Shown: piece after piece, positions 15,765 to 24,467 of the stretch
How positions within the stretch are numbered: position 1 is the first letter of the stretch
Layout of the letters: every line of letters starts with the position of its first letter
NCBI RefSeq assembly: GCF_000217795.1
Contig: NC_015681.1
Location: 1,107,244 to 1,171,243, forward strand
Source: Thermodesulfatator indicus DSM 15286
Lineage (GTDB): Bacteria > Desulfobacterota > Thermodesulfobacteria > Thermodesulfobacteriales > Thermodesulfatatoraceae
Length of the DNA stretch: 64,000 bases
Direction: 5' to 3'
Made by a program: the position numbers and the translations under genes
Notes under the pieces: model-generated
Told to the model about the DNA's origin: nothing
Database searches by the model: none
What the model saw: the letters and a program-made list of their open reading frames with translations, nothing else

Positions 15765-16488
15765 CTGCTTTTTTTAGTTGGCTAAGCTCTTTTGGGCTTA
15801 AAGGCCTTATTTCTCCAGGACGCAATCTTCCCAAAGTAAGAGGCCCAAAGGCTACTCTTTTTAAATGAACTACGGGATGCCCTATTGAAGCAAAAATTTT
15901 TCTTACTTCTCGTTTACGCCCTTCTCCGACTACTATCTCGTAAGTTGAAGTGCGAGGACTCCGTCGTAAAAGGCGAATTTTTTTCGGAAAAACTCTTCTC
16001 CCTTCTACTTCTACCCCTTCTTTTAAAAGACGATCAATAAGTTTTTCATGCGGATGGCCTTTAATCGTAGCGTGATAGACCCTTTTTATTTCATAGCGTG
16101 GATGTAACAACCGATTAGCCAGCTCGCCATCGTTGGTCAAAAGGAGAAGGCCTTCGGTGGCTGCATCAAGTCTTCCCACAGGAAAGACCCGAGTTGGCAA
16201 GCTTTTCAAGAATTCTTTGATAGTTTTGCGTCCATGGGGATCGTAAAGCGAGGTAAGATAGCCTGAAGGTTTATAAAAAAGATAGTAAACAGGTTCTTCA
16301 ATAGTTATCAGCTGGTCATCAACCTCTACATTTTGGGAAGAGGGATCAATTTTAATTCCAGGTTCTCGAACGACTTTGCCGTTAACTTTTACTTTTCCTT
16401 CTTTGATCAATTCATCGGCTTTGCGTCTTGAAGCCACCCCAGCCCGTGAAAGAAATTTATTCAAACGTATTTTTTGGTTTTCAGACAT
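15748..16488 (-). CDS. rluB: RsuA/RluB-type rRNA pseudouridine synthase
   Basis: A 246-residue pseudouridine synthase with an N-terminal S4 RNA-binding domain (LNKFLSRAGVASRRKADELI, residues 9-28) and the catalytic domain with its Asp in PVGRLDAATEGLLLLTNDGEL. KREVRKIFASIGHPV closes the family pattern. It modifies a uridine in 23S or 16S rRNA; the length and S4 domain favour RluB over RsuA but do not settle it. It is the last gene of a leftward run that includes ribF. Confidence 0.88.
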   Translation of the reverse strand: MSENQKIRLNKFLSRAGVASRRKADELIKEGKVKVNGKVVREPGIKIDPSSQNVEVDDQLITIEEPVYYLFYKPSGYLTSLYDPHGRKTIKEFLKSLPTRVFPVGRLDAATEGLLLLTNDGELANRLLHPRYEIKRVYHATIKGHPHEKLIDRLLKEGVEVEGRRVFPKKIRLLRRSPRTSTYEIVVGEGRKREVRKIFASIGHPVVHLKRVAFGPLTLGRLRPGEIRPLSPKELSQLKKAASLEP

Positions 16489-16493
16489 GAAAC

Positions 16494-17426
16494 TTAGTTA
16501 GCAGTTTTAAGAATTTCGCGTGCTTTTTGACAGTCTTCTTTTATTTGAGCGGCGAGATCTTCTGGAGAAGCAAACTTTTTCTCGTCGCGCAGACGTTTTA
16601 CAAAAGAAAGACAGATATCTTTTCCGTAAAGATTTCCTGAAAAGTCAAAAATGTGAACTTCAGCAGACAAATAATTATTCCCAAAAGTAGGGTTAAAACC
16701 TAGATTCATGACACCCGGATGATTTTTTCCATCAAAATACACCCAAACGGCATAAACTCCTTTTTTGGGAAGGAGTTTTTCCCTCGAAAGCTTAAGGTTA
16801 GCAGTAGGGAAACCTAACAGCTTTTGCCCCCGGCCACGACCCGGAATTACCCGACCACAAATTTTATAATAACGGCCTAACAATTTGGCCGCTAAGGCTA
16901 CGTCACCATCGTTTATCAACTGACGAATTAAAGTACTTGATATCGTAAGGCCGTCTATTTTTTGAGGCGGTATAACAGTTACTTCAAAACCGTACCGCCG
17001 CCCAATCACTTTCAAAAATTCTGTGTCTCCCCGTCTCTTTTTCCCAAAACGATAGTCATAACCTACTACTAATTCCTTAATGCCCAGGCCTTTAACAAAA
17101 ATTTCGTAAGCAAATTCTTCCGGCTCAAGAGAAGCAAGCTCAGGTGTAAATTCAAGTAGGAGCAGGTAATCAAGCTCGGCTTTTTCTATAAGCTTGATCT
17201 TTTGTTCAAGCGTACAAATAAGTTTAATGGCCTTTTCAGGTCTTAATACTTGTAAAGGATGAGGATGAAAGGTAATGGCTATGGCTTTACCGTTATTGGC
17301 CCTAGCTCTTTTTACGGTTTCTCGGAAAAGGACCTGATGCCCTAAATGAACACCGTCAAAGTTGCCAATAGTAGCTACAGAATAGGGTACTTTAAGTGGT
17401 AAGTTTTCTTTTTTTAAAATTTCCAT
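16494..17426 (-). CDS. ribF: Bifunctional riboflavin kinase/FAD synthetase RibF
   Basis: A 310-residue two-domain enzyme that makes FMN and FAD. The N-terminal nucleotidyltransferase has GNFDGVHLGHQ near residue 22 and TISSTLIRQLI near residue 160. The C-terminal riboflavin kinase domain has GRVIPGRGRGQKLLGFPTANL and HIFDFSGNLYG. It is in a tight run with rluB downstream and a small membrane protein gene upstream. Confidence 0.95.
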   Translation of the reverse strand: MEILKKENLPLKVPYSVATIGNFDGVHLGHQVLFRETVKRARANNGKAIAITFHPHPLQVLRPEKAIKLICTLEQKIKLIEKAELDYLLLLEFTPELASLEPEEFAYEIFVKGLGIKELVVGYDYRFGKKRRGDTEFLKVIGRRYGFEVTVIPPQKIDGLTISSTLIRQLINDGDVALAAKLLGRYYKICGRVIPGRGRGQKLLGFPTANLKLSREKLLPKKGVYAVWVYFDGKNHPGVMNLGFNPTFGNNYLSAEVHIFDFSGNLYGKDICLSFVKRLRDEKKFASPEDLAAQIKEDCQKAREILKTAN

Positions 17427-17429
17427 GGT

Positions 17430-18080
17430 CTAAGAGATTTCTACTTCAGCAGGAGCCAAAATCTTTTCTTCCCTAGGTTTAGGAAGATTAATTTTTTTAT
17501 AGCGCCAACCAGGGTGTCTTAATATTCCACGAAAAGGAGGCTTACCTTTAACATTTCCTATGAGTCTTATAGCTTTACGATCAAAGTCTTCTTCTATAAG
17601 GATTTCACTACCTTCTTTTGAATCAATTACCGGTGTTATTTCTATCATTTCAAAAAGGGCCTGTTTTAACTGGCGATGAATGGCCCGTACCGCAGCACCT
17701 ATTTGGGCATCGTCATAGTTATCGAGATCTTCGTGCAGGAAATCTAAAAAACGCCCTTCTTTTTGAAGAGTACCTATGAAAGCGGCAATGTATGCTTCTG
17801 GTGGGGTTTCTTGGGTAACAGGTTTTTCTTGAGAGACAAGTGGTTTTTCTGGTGGAGCTTCTTCTTTTATTTTTGTTTTTTTAGGTTTAGGTGGAGATAC
17901 TTCTTCCCTGCGAGCAGGCCTAATTAACAGAAGAAGAGTTAAGCCCCCAAGCATAGGCGCTCCCACCATGGCCCCCATGGCCCAGGGAGGCAAAACTTCT
18001 CTAAAGTAATAGGCAAGGCCTCCTAATGAGGCAGTTACCAAGAGACTTACTAAAATAACGACTACTTGTTCGCGTCTCAT
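17430..18080 (-). CDS. Membrane-anchored hypothetical protein
   Basis: A 216-residue protein not assigned to a known family. Two hydrophobic segments at about residues 7-27 and 33-54 should anchor it in the membrane. A Lys/Pro/Glu-rich linker (about 57-95) leads to a soluble C-terminal domain with acidic helices and a closing basic-aromatic part (RHPGWRYKKINLPKPREEK). Its ATG overlaps the carA stop (ATGA) and it ends 3 nt before ribF, so it is cotranslated with both. No function can be stated. Confidence 0.75.
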   Translation of the reverse strand: MRREQVVVILVSLLVTASLGGLAYYFREVLPPWAMGAMVGAPMLGGLTLLLLIRPARREEVSPPKPKKTKIKEEAPPEKPLVSQEKPVTQETPPEAYIAAFIGTLQKEGRFLDFLHEDLDNYDDAQIGAAVRAIHRQLKQALFEMIEITPVIDSKEGSEILIEEDFDRKAIRLIGNVKGKPPFRGILRHPGWRYKKINLPKPREEKILAPAEVEIS

Positions 18081-19201
18081 TGATATTTACCCTCGGAAAA
18101 GGCCTTTATCATATCCATAAAGCGGTCAAATAGATAAATCGAGTCGTGAGGGCCAGGAGCATTTTCCGGATGATATTGAACGCTAAAAAGGGGAAGTTCC
18201 CGATGTTTAATGCCTTCTAAAGTGCCATCGTTAAGATTTATATGAGAAATCTTCACTTCTTTAGGCAACTCTTCTTGCCTAACACAGAATCCGTGGTTCT
18301 GAGAAGTAATTTCAATGCGGCCGGTGGCCAAGTCTTTAACTGGCTGGTTGGCCCCTCTATGACCAAATTTTAGTTTAAAAGTGCTCGCCCCTAGGGCCTG
18401 GCCAATCATTTGGTGGCCAAGACAAATACCAAAAATAGGCTTTTTACCCAGGAGTTTTTTAGCGGTATCAACTACATAAGGCACAGCCGCCGGGTCTCCT
18501 GGACCATTAGAAAAGAATACACCATCTGGCTCATAAGAAAGAATTTCTTCAGCTGAAGTAGTAGCCGGCACTACCAAGAGCTGAAGACCTCGCTCTTCCA
18601 TAAGCCGAAGCTGATTAAACTTAAGGCCACAATCAATTACCACCACGCGAAAACCACCATTTGGATTAAATGGAAAAAATTCTTTTATTTCTCCATTCAC
18701 CCAGCGATAAGGCTTTTTGCAGGTGACTTCTTTCACCAGGTCGCGGCCTACTAGCCCTGGAGCTGCCTTTACTTTTTCAAGAAGGGAAGCAGGGTTTAAG
18801 TCTTCTGTGGAAATACCGGCTTTCATCGCACCTGAGAGCCTTATATGCCTGGTGATAGCACGGGTATCAACCTGCTCAATGCCAAGTACTCCCTGGCTTT
18901 TAAGCCAGTCTCCAAGAGACCTTTTAGCACGCCAGTTGGAGTAAAAGGGTTGATATTCCCGTACTACAAAAGCCTCTACCTGAATGCGCAAACTTTCGTT
19001 GTCTTCGTCATTTATGCCGTAGTTACCGATGAGGGGATAGGTCATGGTGACAATTTGGCCTCTATAAGAAGGGTCAGTGAGGATTTCCTGATAGCCAGTC
19101 ATAGCCGTGTTAAAAACGATTTCTCCAAATACTTCCCCAGGCCCGGTAAAAGATTTGCCCCAAAAGGTGGTTCCGTCTTCTAAAACTATGAGTGCCTTCA
19201 T
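18077..19201 (-). CDS. carA: Carbamoyl-phosphate synthase small subunit
   Basis: A 374-residue glutamine amidotransferase subunit that supplies ammonia to CarB for carbamoyl phosphate (arginine and pyrimidine synthesis). The N-terminal CarA domain (ALIVLEDGTTFWGKSF, TGYQEILTDPSY) leads to the class I amidotransferase domain with the nucleophile Cys in GICLGHQMIGQA, SQNHGF and the catalytic YHPENAPGP. The start at MKALIVL is chosen because GGAGGAAG precedes it; a farther ATG at 19234 does not have one. carB is not in the window. Confidence 0.95.
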   Translation of the reverse strand: MKALIVLEDGTTFWGKSFTGPGEVFGEIVFNTAMTGYQEILTDPSYRGQIVTMTYPLIGNYGINDEDNESLRIQVEAFVVREYQPFYSNWRAKRSLGDWLKSQGVLGIEQVDTRAITRHIRLSGAMKAGISTEDLNPASLLEKVKAAPGLVGRDLVKEVTCKKPYRWVNGEIKEFFPFNPNGGFRVVVIDCGLKFNQLRLMEERGLQLLVVPATTSAEEILSYEPDGVFFSNGPGDPAAVPYVVDTAKKLLGKKPIFGICLGHQMIGQALGASTFKLKFGHRGANQPVKDLATGRIEITSQNHGFCVRQEELPKEVKISHINLNDGTLEGIKHRELPLFSVQYHPENAPGPHDSIYLFDRFMDMIKAFSEGKYQ

Positions 19202-19267
19202 AGCTTCCTCCGTTCGCCTGGAAGTTTTTAACACAACATTCCCATTTTGACCAGAAGCCCAGAAATA

Positions 19268-19303
19268 TCTCCAAGATTTCCGGTTAACCGGAAATCTTGG
19301 AGA
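19268..19303. repeat. Perfect 36-bp palindrome between carA and a divergent gene
   Basis: TCTCCAAGATTTCCGG (19268-19283) is followed by TTAA and then by its exact reverse complement (19288-19303). It belongs to the same palindrome family as 21479-21508 and 50791-50822. Here it lies between divergent genes, so it is not a simple terminator for either. It could form a long hairpin or cruciform or be an operator. Confidence 0.85.
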
Positions 19304-19369
19304 AGGTTTAGTCTTGCACTTAAGTAAGAAACTTCTTAAGCTTAAAACAAAAAATTTTTGAGGTTTAAT

Positions 19370-19657
19370 ATGGCTGAGATAATTTCCATTAAAGATAAAA
19401 AGCGCATTAAAAAAGGACGTAGCAAGCGCCTTAAGGCCTTAAAAGAAGAACTTCTTCGGGTTTACGGTATAGACCTTGACCGTCTTATGGCCAAAGAGCC
19501 AGCTATAGGCCTTACCATGGATGAATTCCATGAGCTTATAGATCAACTTTTAGAAGTAATTGATACTTTCTGCGAGCAACATTCCCACGTAGCCGTGGAG
19601 GATATTCTTTATGTACTTGAAAACTTAAAAGAAATAATCAGAGATACTGGAGATTAG
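19370..19657 (+). CDS. Small hypothetical protein
   Basis: A 95-residue, mainly helical, charged protein beginning MAEIISIKDKKRIKKGRSKRLKALK (basic start) and ending in an acidic helix. I do not recognise the family. The ATG at 19370 is preceded by TTGAGG; a TTG at 19358 in the same frame is less likely. The last four bases overlap the stop end of the convergent THEP1-Tmk gene. Confidence 0.65.
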   Translation: MAEIISIKDKKRIKKGRSKRLKALKEELLRVYGIDLDRLMAKEPAIGLTMDEFHELIDQLLEVIDTFCEQHSHVAVEDILYVLENLKEIIRDTGD

Positions 19658-20796
19658 CGAAAACGTTCTTTCCAGGCTTCAAGGTGTTTAGATAATGCTT
19701 CCCAAGCTCGCTCTAAAACCTCTTCAGGAGAAGCTGAAGCGTCTATAATTTCGTGCCTAAAATATTTTAGGTTATTTTCATAAATGGAAGCCACCTTAGT
19801 TAAAAATTCTTGGGTTTCAAATACTTCCGGTTTGTAGAATTTTCTTTGGTTTACTCTTTTTAAGGCTTCTTCTACGGAGACTTTGAGATAAAGAATTAAA
19901 TCAGGAACAGGGGCCCAGGTTTCATTGGCTTTTTTAATTTCTTTTATGTCTAGCTCACAGGCTCCCTGATAAGCCATAGTTGAAAGATAATAACGGTCAC
20001 AGAGGATTATTTGCCCGTCTTGTAATTTGGGTATCAGGAAATTTTGGGCGTGTTCACGGCGATCTCGCAAAAAAAGCTCGGCCATGGCCTGGGGTGAAAT
20101 TTTGGAACCAGCCGCCAGGTGTTCCCTAATTTTTTGGCCCCATTCACCAGAAGTGGGTTCCCTGGTGACACAAACTTTTTCGCCCTTTTCCTCAAGTTTT
20201 TGAGCAAGACCTTTAATAAAGGTGCTCTTGCCAGAACCATCCAAACCCTCAATGGCTATCAAAAACCCTGGCCTATAAAATTCAACGGCTATCCGGTCAA
20301 CTAAATAATCTCTACTTTCTGGAGTAACTTCGGCAAAAATGGCATCTTCTCTTTTAAAAAGCTCTTCTACAAAAGGTATTAGACCGTAACCTACAGTGGC
20401 TAAGACAGGGGCCTTTGAATCAAGAACTTTTAGCACTGCCTCCTGAAAAGGTTTAGAAAAGAGTTCCATCTTACCTATCTCGTCTATAATGATCATTTCG
20501 TTTTCTTTTACTTCAGAAATAGTGGGCACAGCTAACTTTTCAAAAAGTTCTACGTAAACTTTATACTTACCCACTTGAGGGTAACCTTTCCCTCTTTTGG
20601 CCAACCAGGCCTCTTTCCCTTCTAAAGTAACGATTTTAAAGCCTATGCGACGTCCTTTTTCGCGAACTTCTCGTGTATAAAAACCCCTTTTGGGATAAGG
20701 AATCTTATTAACCAATCTTTCCACCAGAGTAGTTTTTCCGCTTCCCGGAAGTCCGTGAAGCAGGATATTTTTTCTTCCGTGAAGAGGTAAAAGCAT
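19654..20796 (-). CDS. tmk: THEP1-type NTPase fused to thymidylate kinase
   Basis: A 380-residue fusion. Residues 1-175 form a THEP1-like nucleoside-triphosphatase: P-loop GLPGSGKTT near residue 15, RGFYTREVRE, and a Walker B EMIIIDEIGKMELFS. Residues 178-380 form a complete thymidylate kinase (dTMP to dTDP): P-loop IEGLDGSGKSTFIKGL, VTREPT, the LFLRDRREH lid-side segment and ILCDRYYLSTMAYQGA. Two intact P-loops are present, so both halves are probably active. The start has GGGAGG. THEP1 proteins are common in archaea and thermophiles; the fusion would tie a broad NTPase to dTTP synthesis. Confidence 0.92.
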   Translation of the reverse strand: MLLPLHGRKNILLHGLPGSGKTTLVERLVNKIPYPKRGFYTREVREKGRRIGFKIVTLEGKEAWLAKRGKGYPQVGKYKVYVELFEKLAVPTISEVKENEMIIIDEIGKMELFSKPFQEAVLKVLDSKAPVLATVGYGLIPFVEELFKREDAIFAEVTPESRDYLVDRIAVEFYRPGFLIAIEGLDGSGKSTFIKGLAQKLEEKGEKVCVTREPTSGEWGQKIREHLAAGSKISPQAMAELFLRDRREHAQNFLIPKLQDGQIILCDRYYLSTMAYQGACELDIKEIKKANETWAPVPDLILYLKVSVEEALKRVNQRKFYKPEVFETQEFLTKVASIYENNLKYFRHEIIDASASPEEVLERAWEALSKHLEAWKERFR

Positions 20797-20807
20797 TTTC
20801 CACCTCC

Positions 20808-21437
20808 CTAAGTACAGCCAGCTAAAGTTTTTTTCAACGGCTTAGAGGACAACAACACATAAGTAGCTCCAAGGCCACCGTCGCATTGTCTAGCAGTACA
20901 AAAACCTATAATATGCTTACGATAAGGGCCCTTTTTAAACCATTCGTGCACTTTAGTTTTTAAAACTGGGTCCTTTGGTGAAGAAAGCCCTCGGCCATGA
21001 ATAATAAGCACACAATGGTCTCCGCGAATCAAAGATTCCTTAATAAAGTTCTCAAGGGCTTCTAAAGCTTCTGGAACCAGTAGTCGCCGCAGATTCAAAG
21101 TGCGACATACTGATATCTTTCCTTCATGTAAGGCATCAAAAATTTCTTTTTGAAAGCCCCTAACTAATTCTTCTACATACTCTGACGTTTCTCTTATCCT
21201 GATTCTTAGCAATTCCCTCGTCGAAAATTTTTCTTCAGTAGAAAATTTAGGACGCTTAGAGGTTAGCTTCCAAAAAAGTTTTTCTTTATCAGGAAGCTTT
21301 TTTACCCCATTCATGACTTCTTCAAAATCAATGTCTTCAGAGTCTGAAGCTATAATTCGCTCAGGAGGCAACAATTCTTTTGAAATTTTCCCCTGCAAAA
21401 CTTGAAAAGGGCAGTTAAGGCCCTTTTTACCGTTCAT
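20808..21437 (-). CDS. Smr-domain protein
   Basis: A protein of about 209 residues with a C-terminal Smr (small MutS-related) domain: VCRTLNLRRLLVPEALEALENFI, VLIIHGRGLSSP (the Smr HGxG motif) and the closing DGGLGATYVLL. Smr domains nick DNA or cleave RNA. The N-terminal 90 residues (KELLPPERIIASDSEDIDFEEVM) are typical of YdaL/YfcN-like Smr proteins. The start is uncertain: an in-frame TTG at 21473 would add 12 residues but lies against a palindromic repeat and has no ribosome-binding site. It is just upstream of the THEP1-Tmk gene. Confidence 0.85.
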   Translation of the reverse strand: MNGKKGLNCPFQVLQGKISKELLPPERIIASDSEDIDFEEVMNGVKKLPDKEKLFWKLTSKRPKFSTEEKFSTRELLRIRIRETSEYVEELVRGFQKEIFDALHEGKISVCRTLNLRRLLVPEALEALENFIKESLIRGDHCVLIIHGRGLSSPKDPVLKTKVHEWFKKGPYRKHIIGFCTARQCDGGLGATYVLLSSKPLKKTLAGCT

Positions 21438-21478
21438 AAAATAATCATAACTCAAGTTATCCGCTTTTGGCAAAGAAA

Positions 21479-21508
21479 CCTAGATTCTCGCTTAAGCGGG
21501 AATCTAGG
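21479..21508. repeat. CTTAAG palindrome, possible terminator
   Basis: CCTAGATTC (21479-21487) faces GAATCTAGG (21500-21508) around TCG-CTTAAG-CGG. With one T-G wobble the whole 30 bp folds. It lies directly after the stop of the hybrid kinase gene on the minus strand and is followed there by TTTCTTT, so it can act as an intrinsic terminator. It is one of four family copies in the window. Confidence 0.75.
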
Positions 21509-21510
21509 AG

Positions 21511-23379
21511 TTAAGAATTTTTATACAAAATAGTTTGAACAGTTCGCAACAACTGAGAGAAGGAATAAGGCTTTGAAATAAAAGTAACATCTTCAAGTTT
21601 TCCATTCACAGGAACCGAACTTTCTGGATAACCTGAAGTTATAATAACTTTTATATGGGGATAGCTGGCTTTAATTTTTTGAACAAGCGCCTCTCCACCC
21701 ATTTTAGGCATAACAAGATCAGTAAGAACTAAATCAATTCTTGTCTTAGAAAGAATATCTAGAGCCTCTAGGCCATCCTGAGCAGCTTCTACCTGGTAAC
21801 CCGCACTTTTAAGGAGTTCGATAACAGGCTCCCTTACCAAAGGATCATCTTCCACTACTAAAATAGAGCATGTTTTTTTGTCTTCTTTAGAAACAAAACT
21901 TTCTTCCACAGAAGATTTTTCGTGAGTAGTATTTTCAGTTAAGGGCAAAAGAATCTTAAAGGTTGTCCCTTTGCCTTCTTCTGTATAAACGGAGATATGC
22001 CCCTGGTATTGTTTTACTAAGGAATACACCATAGCCAAGCCAAGCCCAGTGCCCTTTCCCGATGGTTTTGTAGTAAAAAAAGGTTCAAAGATATACGGTA
22101 GATATTTTTTGGGTATTCCCGGGCCTGAATCTGAAACACTTAAAATAGCGTAAGTCTTGCCTTTTAAATCTAATTTTTTGAGAAAATGTTCATCAAAATC
22201 TTTCCGTTCCAAATTAATTTCTATCTTCCCACCATCAGGTAAAACATCTTTGGCATTTATTAATAAGTTCATTACTATTTGTTGTAAGTGTGTTTCGTCT
22301 ATTTTTGCCCAAATATCATCTGTGATATTTATATTGAGTTCTATATTTTCTCCTAGTAAACGTTGCCAAAAGTCCTGCATTTCAAGCAAAAACTTAGAAA
22401 TATTTAAACTGCCGCTTTTTTGCGGTTGTTTACCACTAAAAGTCAAAAGTTTTTGAGTAATATTTCCGGTACGTTCCAGAACAAGCTTTATATTTTCGGC
22501 GATATTTTCTATTTTCTGACGATTTTCTTTGTTTAAAGAGAGAAGCTCTATGTAATTTTTAAGAGCAGTTATTAGGTTATTAAAATCATGAGCAAGGCCA
22601 CCGGCCAAGCGACCAACTGCTTCCATCTTTTGGGCCTGGATTAATTGCTCAGCCAGCCTTTTTTCTTCAGTAATATCTTGAGCAATATTTAAAATAACAG
22701 AACTTCCTTCTAAATCTACTTTAAAACAAGTATTTCTAAGCAACTTTTTGCTACCATCTTTCGCAAAATATAAAATTTCCAATTCTTCTTTTTCTTCCCC
22801 TTCACAAAGCGTTTTACAACATTGCCTGGCTTTTTCTCTCTCTTCTTTGACAAGAAAATCAAACACTTTTTGGCCAATGACATCGCGTACATCATAACCA
22901 AGGATTTTTTTGAACTTTTCATTGGCAAATATAATTTCACCCGTTTTTGGCTCTATGGCGAGTATTATAAAAGGGGCCTTTTGCCAGATAGCCTCAAAAA
23001 GTCGTCTGTTTCTTTCTGCTTCTTTTTGAGCAGCAATTTGATCGTGAATATCAAATACGATAGAAAGCAAGGCTTTTTCACCACTAGAAAGAACAATTGG
23101 CAAACTAGCTATTCTATACCAATGGTTATCTAAAAGACTTAATCTTTCCCAGGTAACCGGGCTATCCTCATCTAAAAGATCCTCTAACGGACAATCCGGA
23201 CAAATATTTTCTAAATTGTGAAAGACTTTATAACAGGGATAACCAGTGGGATCATATCCCCTCCATTTGATTAAACTTTTGTTGGCAAACAAAACAGTCC
23301 TTGAAGAATCAACTAAGGTTATAAAACCGGGAAAAAGATCTGTTATTTCGTTTAAGATACTCTTTTTATTAATGTTCAT
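21511..23379 (-). CDS. PAS-PAS hybrid histidine kinase with receiver domain
   Basis: A 622-residue soluble sensor. An N-terminal PAS-like domain with a cysteine pair (NICPDCPLE) is followed by a second PAS (residues about 130-250, AIEPKTGEIIFANEKFKKILGY). The HisKA domain has its His in GGLAHDFNNLITAL, the HATPase domain has DSGPGIP and GKGTGLGLAMV, and the C-terminal receiver (about 500-620) has the acidic pair VVEDD, the phospho-acceptor Asp in LVLTDLVMP, and Lys in FISKPYSF. ATG 23379 is preferred, with AAGGTG upstream; a farther in-frame start would overlap the dGTPase gene. Confidence 0.92.
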   Translation of the reverse strand: MNINKKSILNEITDLFPGFITLVDSSRTVLFANKSLIKWRGYDPTGYPCYKVFHNLENICPDCPLEDLLDEDSPVTWERLSLLDNHWYRIASLPIVLSSGEKALLSIVFDIHDQIAAQKEAERNRRLFEAIWQKAPFIILAIEPKTGEIIFANEKFKKILGYDVRDVIGQKVFDFLVKEEREKARQCCKTLCEGEEKEELEILYFAKDGSKKLLRNTCFKVDLEGSSVILNIAQDITEEKRLAEQLIQAQKMEAVGRLAGGLAHDFNNLITALKNYIELLSLNKENRQKIENIAENIKLVLERTGNITQKLLTFSGKQPQKSGSLNISKFLLEMQDFWQRLLGENIELNINITDDIWAKIDETHLQQIVMNLLINAKDVLPDGGKIEINLERKDFDEHFLKKLDLKGKTYAILSVSDSGPGIPKKYLPYIFEPFFTTKPSGKGTGLGLAMVYSLVKQYQGHISVYTEEGKGTTFKILLPLTENTTHEKSSVEESFVSKEDKKTCSILVVEDDPLVREPVIELLKSAGYQVEAAQDGLEALDILSKTRIDLVLTDLVMPKMGGEALVQKIKASYPHIKVIITSGYPESSVPVNGKLEDVTFISKPYSFSQLLRTVQTILYKNS

Positions 23380-23425
23380 TTTTAAAACACCTTGATAAAC
23401 TTTTCGGATGCGCAGAAAAAACTCT

Positions 23426-24463
23426 TTAAATTGGCCAGGGTCTGGGGACAAAATATTTCTCAAACAAAGAAAGGGCGTAACGGTCGGTCATGCCAGCTAT
23501 GAAATCACAAATTTTTTGGTGAATAGAAGTTTCTTTTTGGTAGATGGAACTCTTTTCCCAAGGAAGGCCGTTTTCTAGAAAATAAAAATAAAGTTCTCGC
23601 AATAATTTTTTAGCTTTTTGCATTTCATCATAAACAGGAGATGCCTCGTAAACCTTTTCAAAAAGGAATTCTCGCAACTTTTCCATGGCCCACATTACAT
23701 GCTCTTCAATATGAAGCTCGCCGTCATCAGCTCCAAGGGTTGAGTAAATTATACTCCTTACCATGGTATTTATTCTTTCTGAGTGTCTTTTACCAAGTAT
23801 CCTTAAACACTCTTTAGGAATATCGGCCTCTTTAATAACATTTCCTCTTAGGGCGTCGTCTAAATCATGGTTCAAATAAGCAATAATATCAGCCACTCTA
23901 ACTAGCTGGCCTTCAAGGGTGGCGGCAAGTTGTGTCTTGTCTTTCGGAAGAATGGGGCCCTTTCCTTTGGAATGCTTTAGAATGCCGTCTCTTACTTCCC
24001 GGGTTAGATTTAACCCCTTTCCTTCTTTTTCAAGGAAGTCAACCACCCGCAAGCTTTGTTCATAATGGCGAAATCCTTCGGGATTAAGCTCGTTTAGTAT
24101 AGCTTCTCCCGCATGGCCAAATGGAGTATGGCCAAGGTCATGACCAAGGGCAATGGCTTCAGTTAAGTCTTCATTTAGCCTCAGAGCCCTCGCCATAGTT
24201 CGTGCTATCTGAGCCACTTCAAGGGTGTGTGTAAGTCTTGTGCGGTAATGATCTCCCCCTGGTGAAAGAAAGACCTGTGTTTTGTGCTTAAGCCTTCTAA
24301 AGGCCTTGGCGTGGACAATGCGGTCCCTATCCCGCTGAAAGGAGGTGCGTACTTCGCACTCTTCTTCTGGTCTAAGGCGCCCTTTGGTTCTGGCAGACTT
24401 AGCCGCAAAAGGAGAAAGGACTTGTTCCTCTATTTTTTCGAGTTCTTGGCGTAAGCTTTTCAC
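23426..24463 (-). CDS. dgt: Deoxyguanosinetriphosphate triphosphohydrolase-like protein
   Basis: A 345-residue HD-domain dNTPase that splits dNTPs to deoxynucleoside and triphosphate, keeping pools balanced. Conserved blocks are [27 protein letters not shown], the metal-binding His in [17 protein letters not shown], the HD pair in [17 protein letters not shown], and [22 protein letters not shown]. It starts with GTG, 4 nt after the queA stop on the same strand. The family is the short Dgt-like type 2 group. Confidence 0.93.
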   Translation of the reverse strand: MKSLRQELEKIEEQVLSPFAAKSARTKGRLRPEEECEVRTSFQRDRDRIVHAKAFRRLKHKTQVFLSPGGDHYRTRLTHTLEVAQIARTMARALRLNEDLTEAIALGHDLGHTPFGHAGEAILNELNPEGFRHYEQSLRVVDFLEKEGKGLNLTREVRDGILKHSKGKGPILPKDKTQLAATLEGQLVRVADIIAYLNHDLDDALRGNVIKEADIPKECLRILGKRHSERINTMVRSIIYSTLGADDGELHIEEHVMWAMEKLREFLFEKVYEASPVYDEMQKAKKLLRELYFYFLENGLPWEKSSIYQKETSIHQKICDFIAGMTDRYALSLFEKYFVPRPWPI

Positions 24464-24467
24464 ATTT

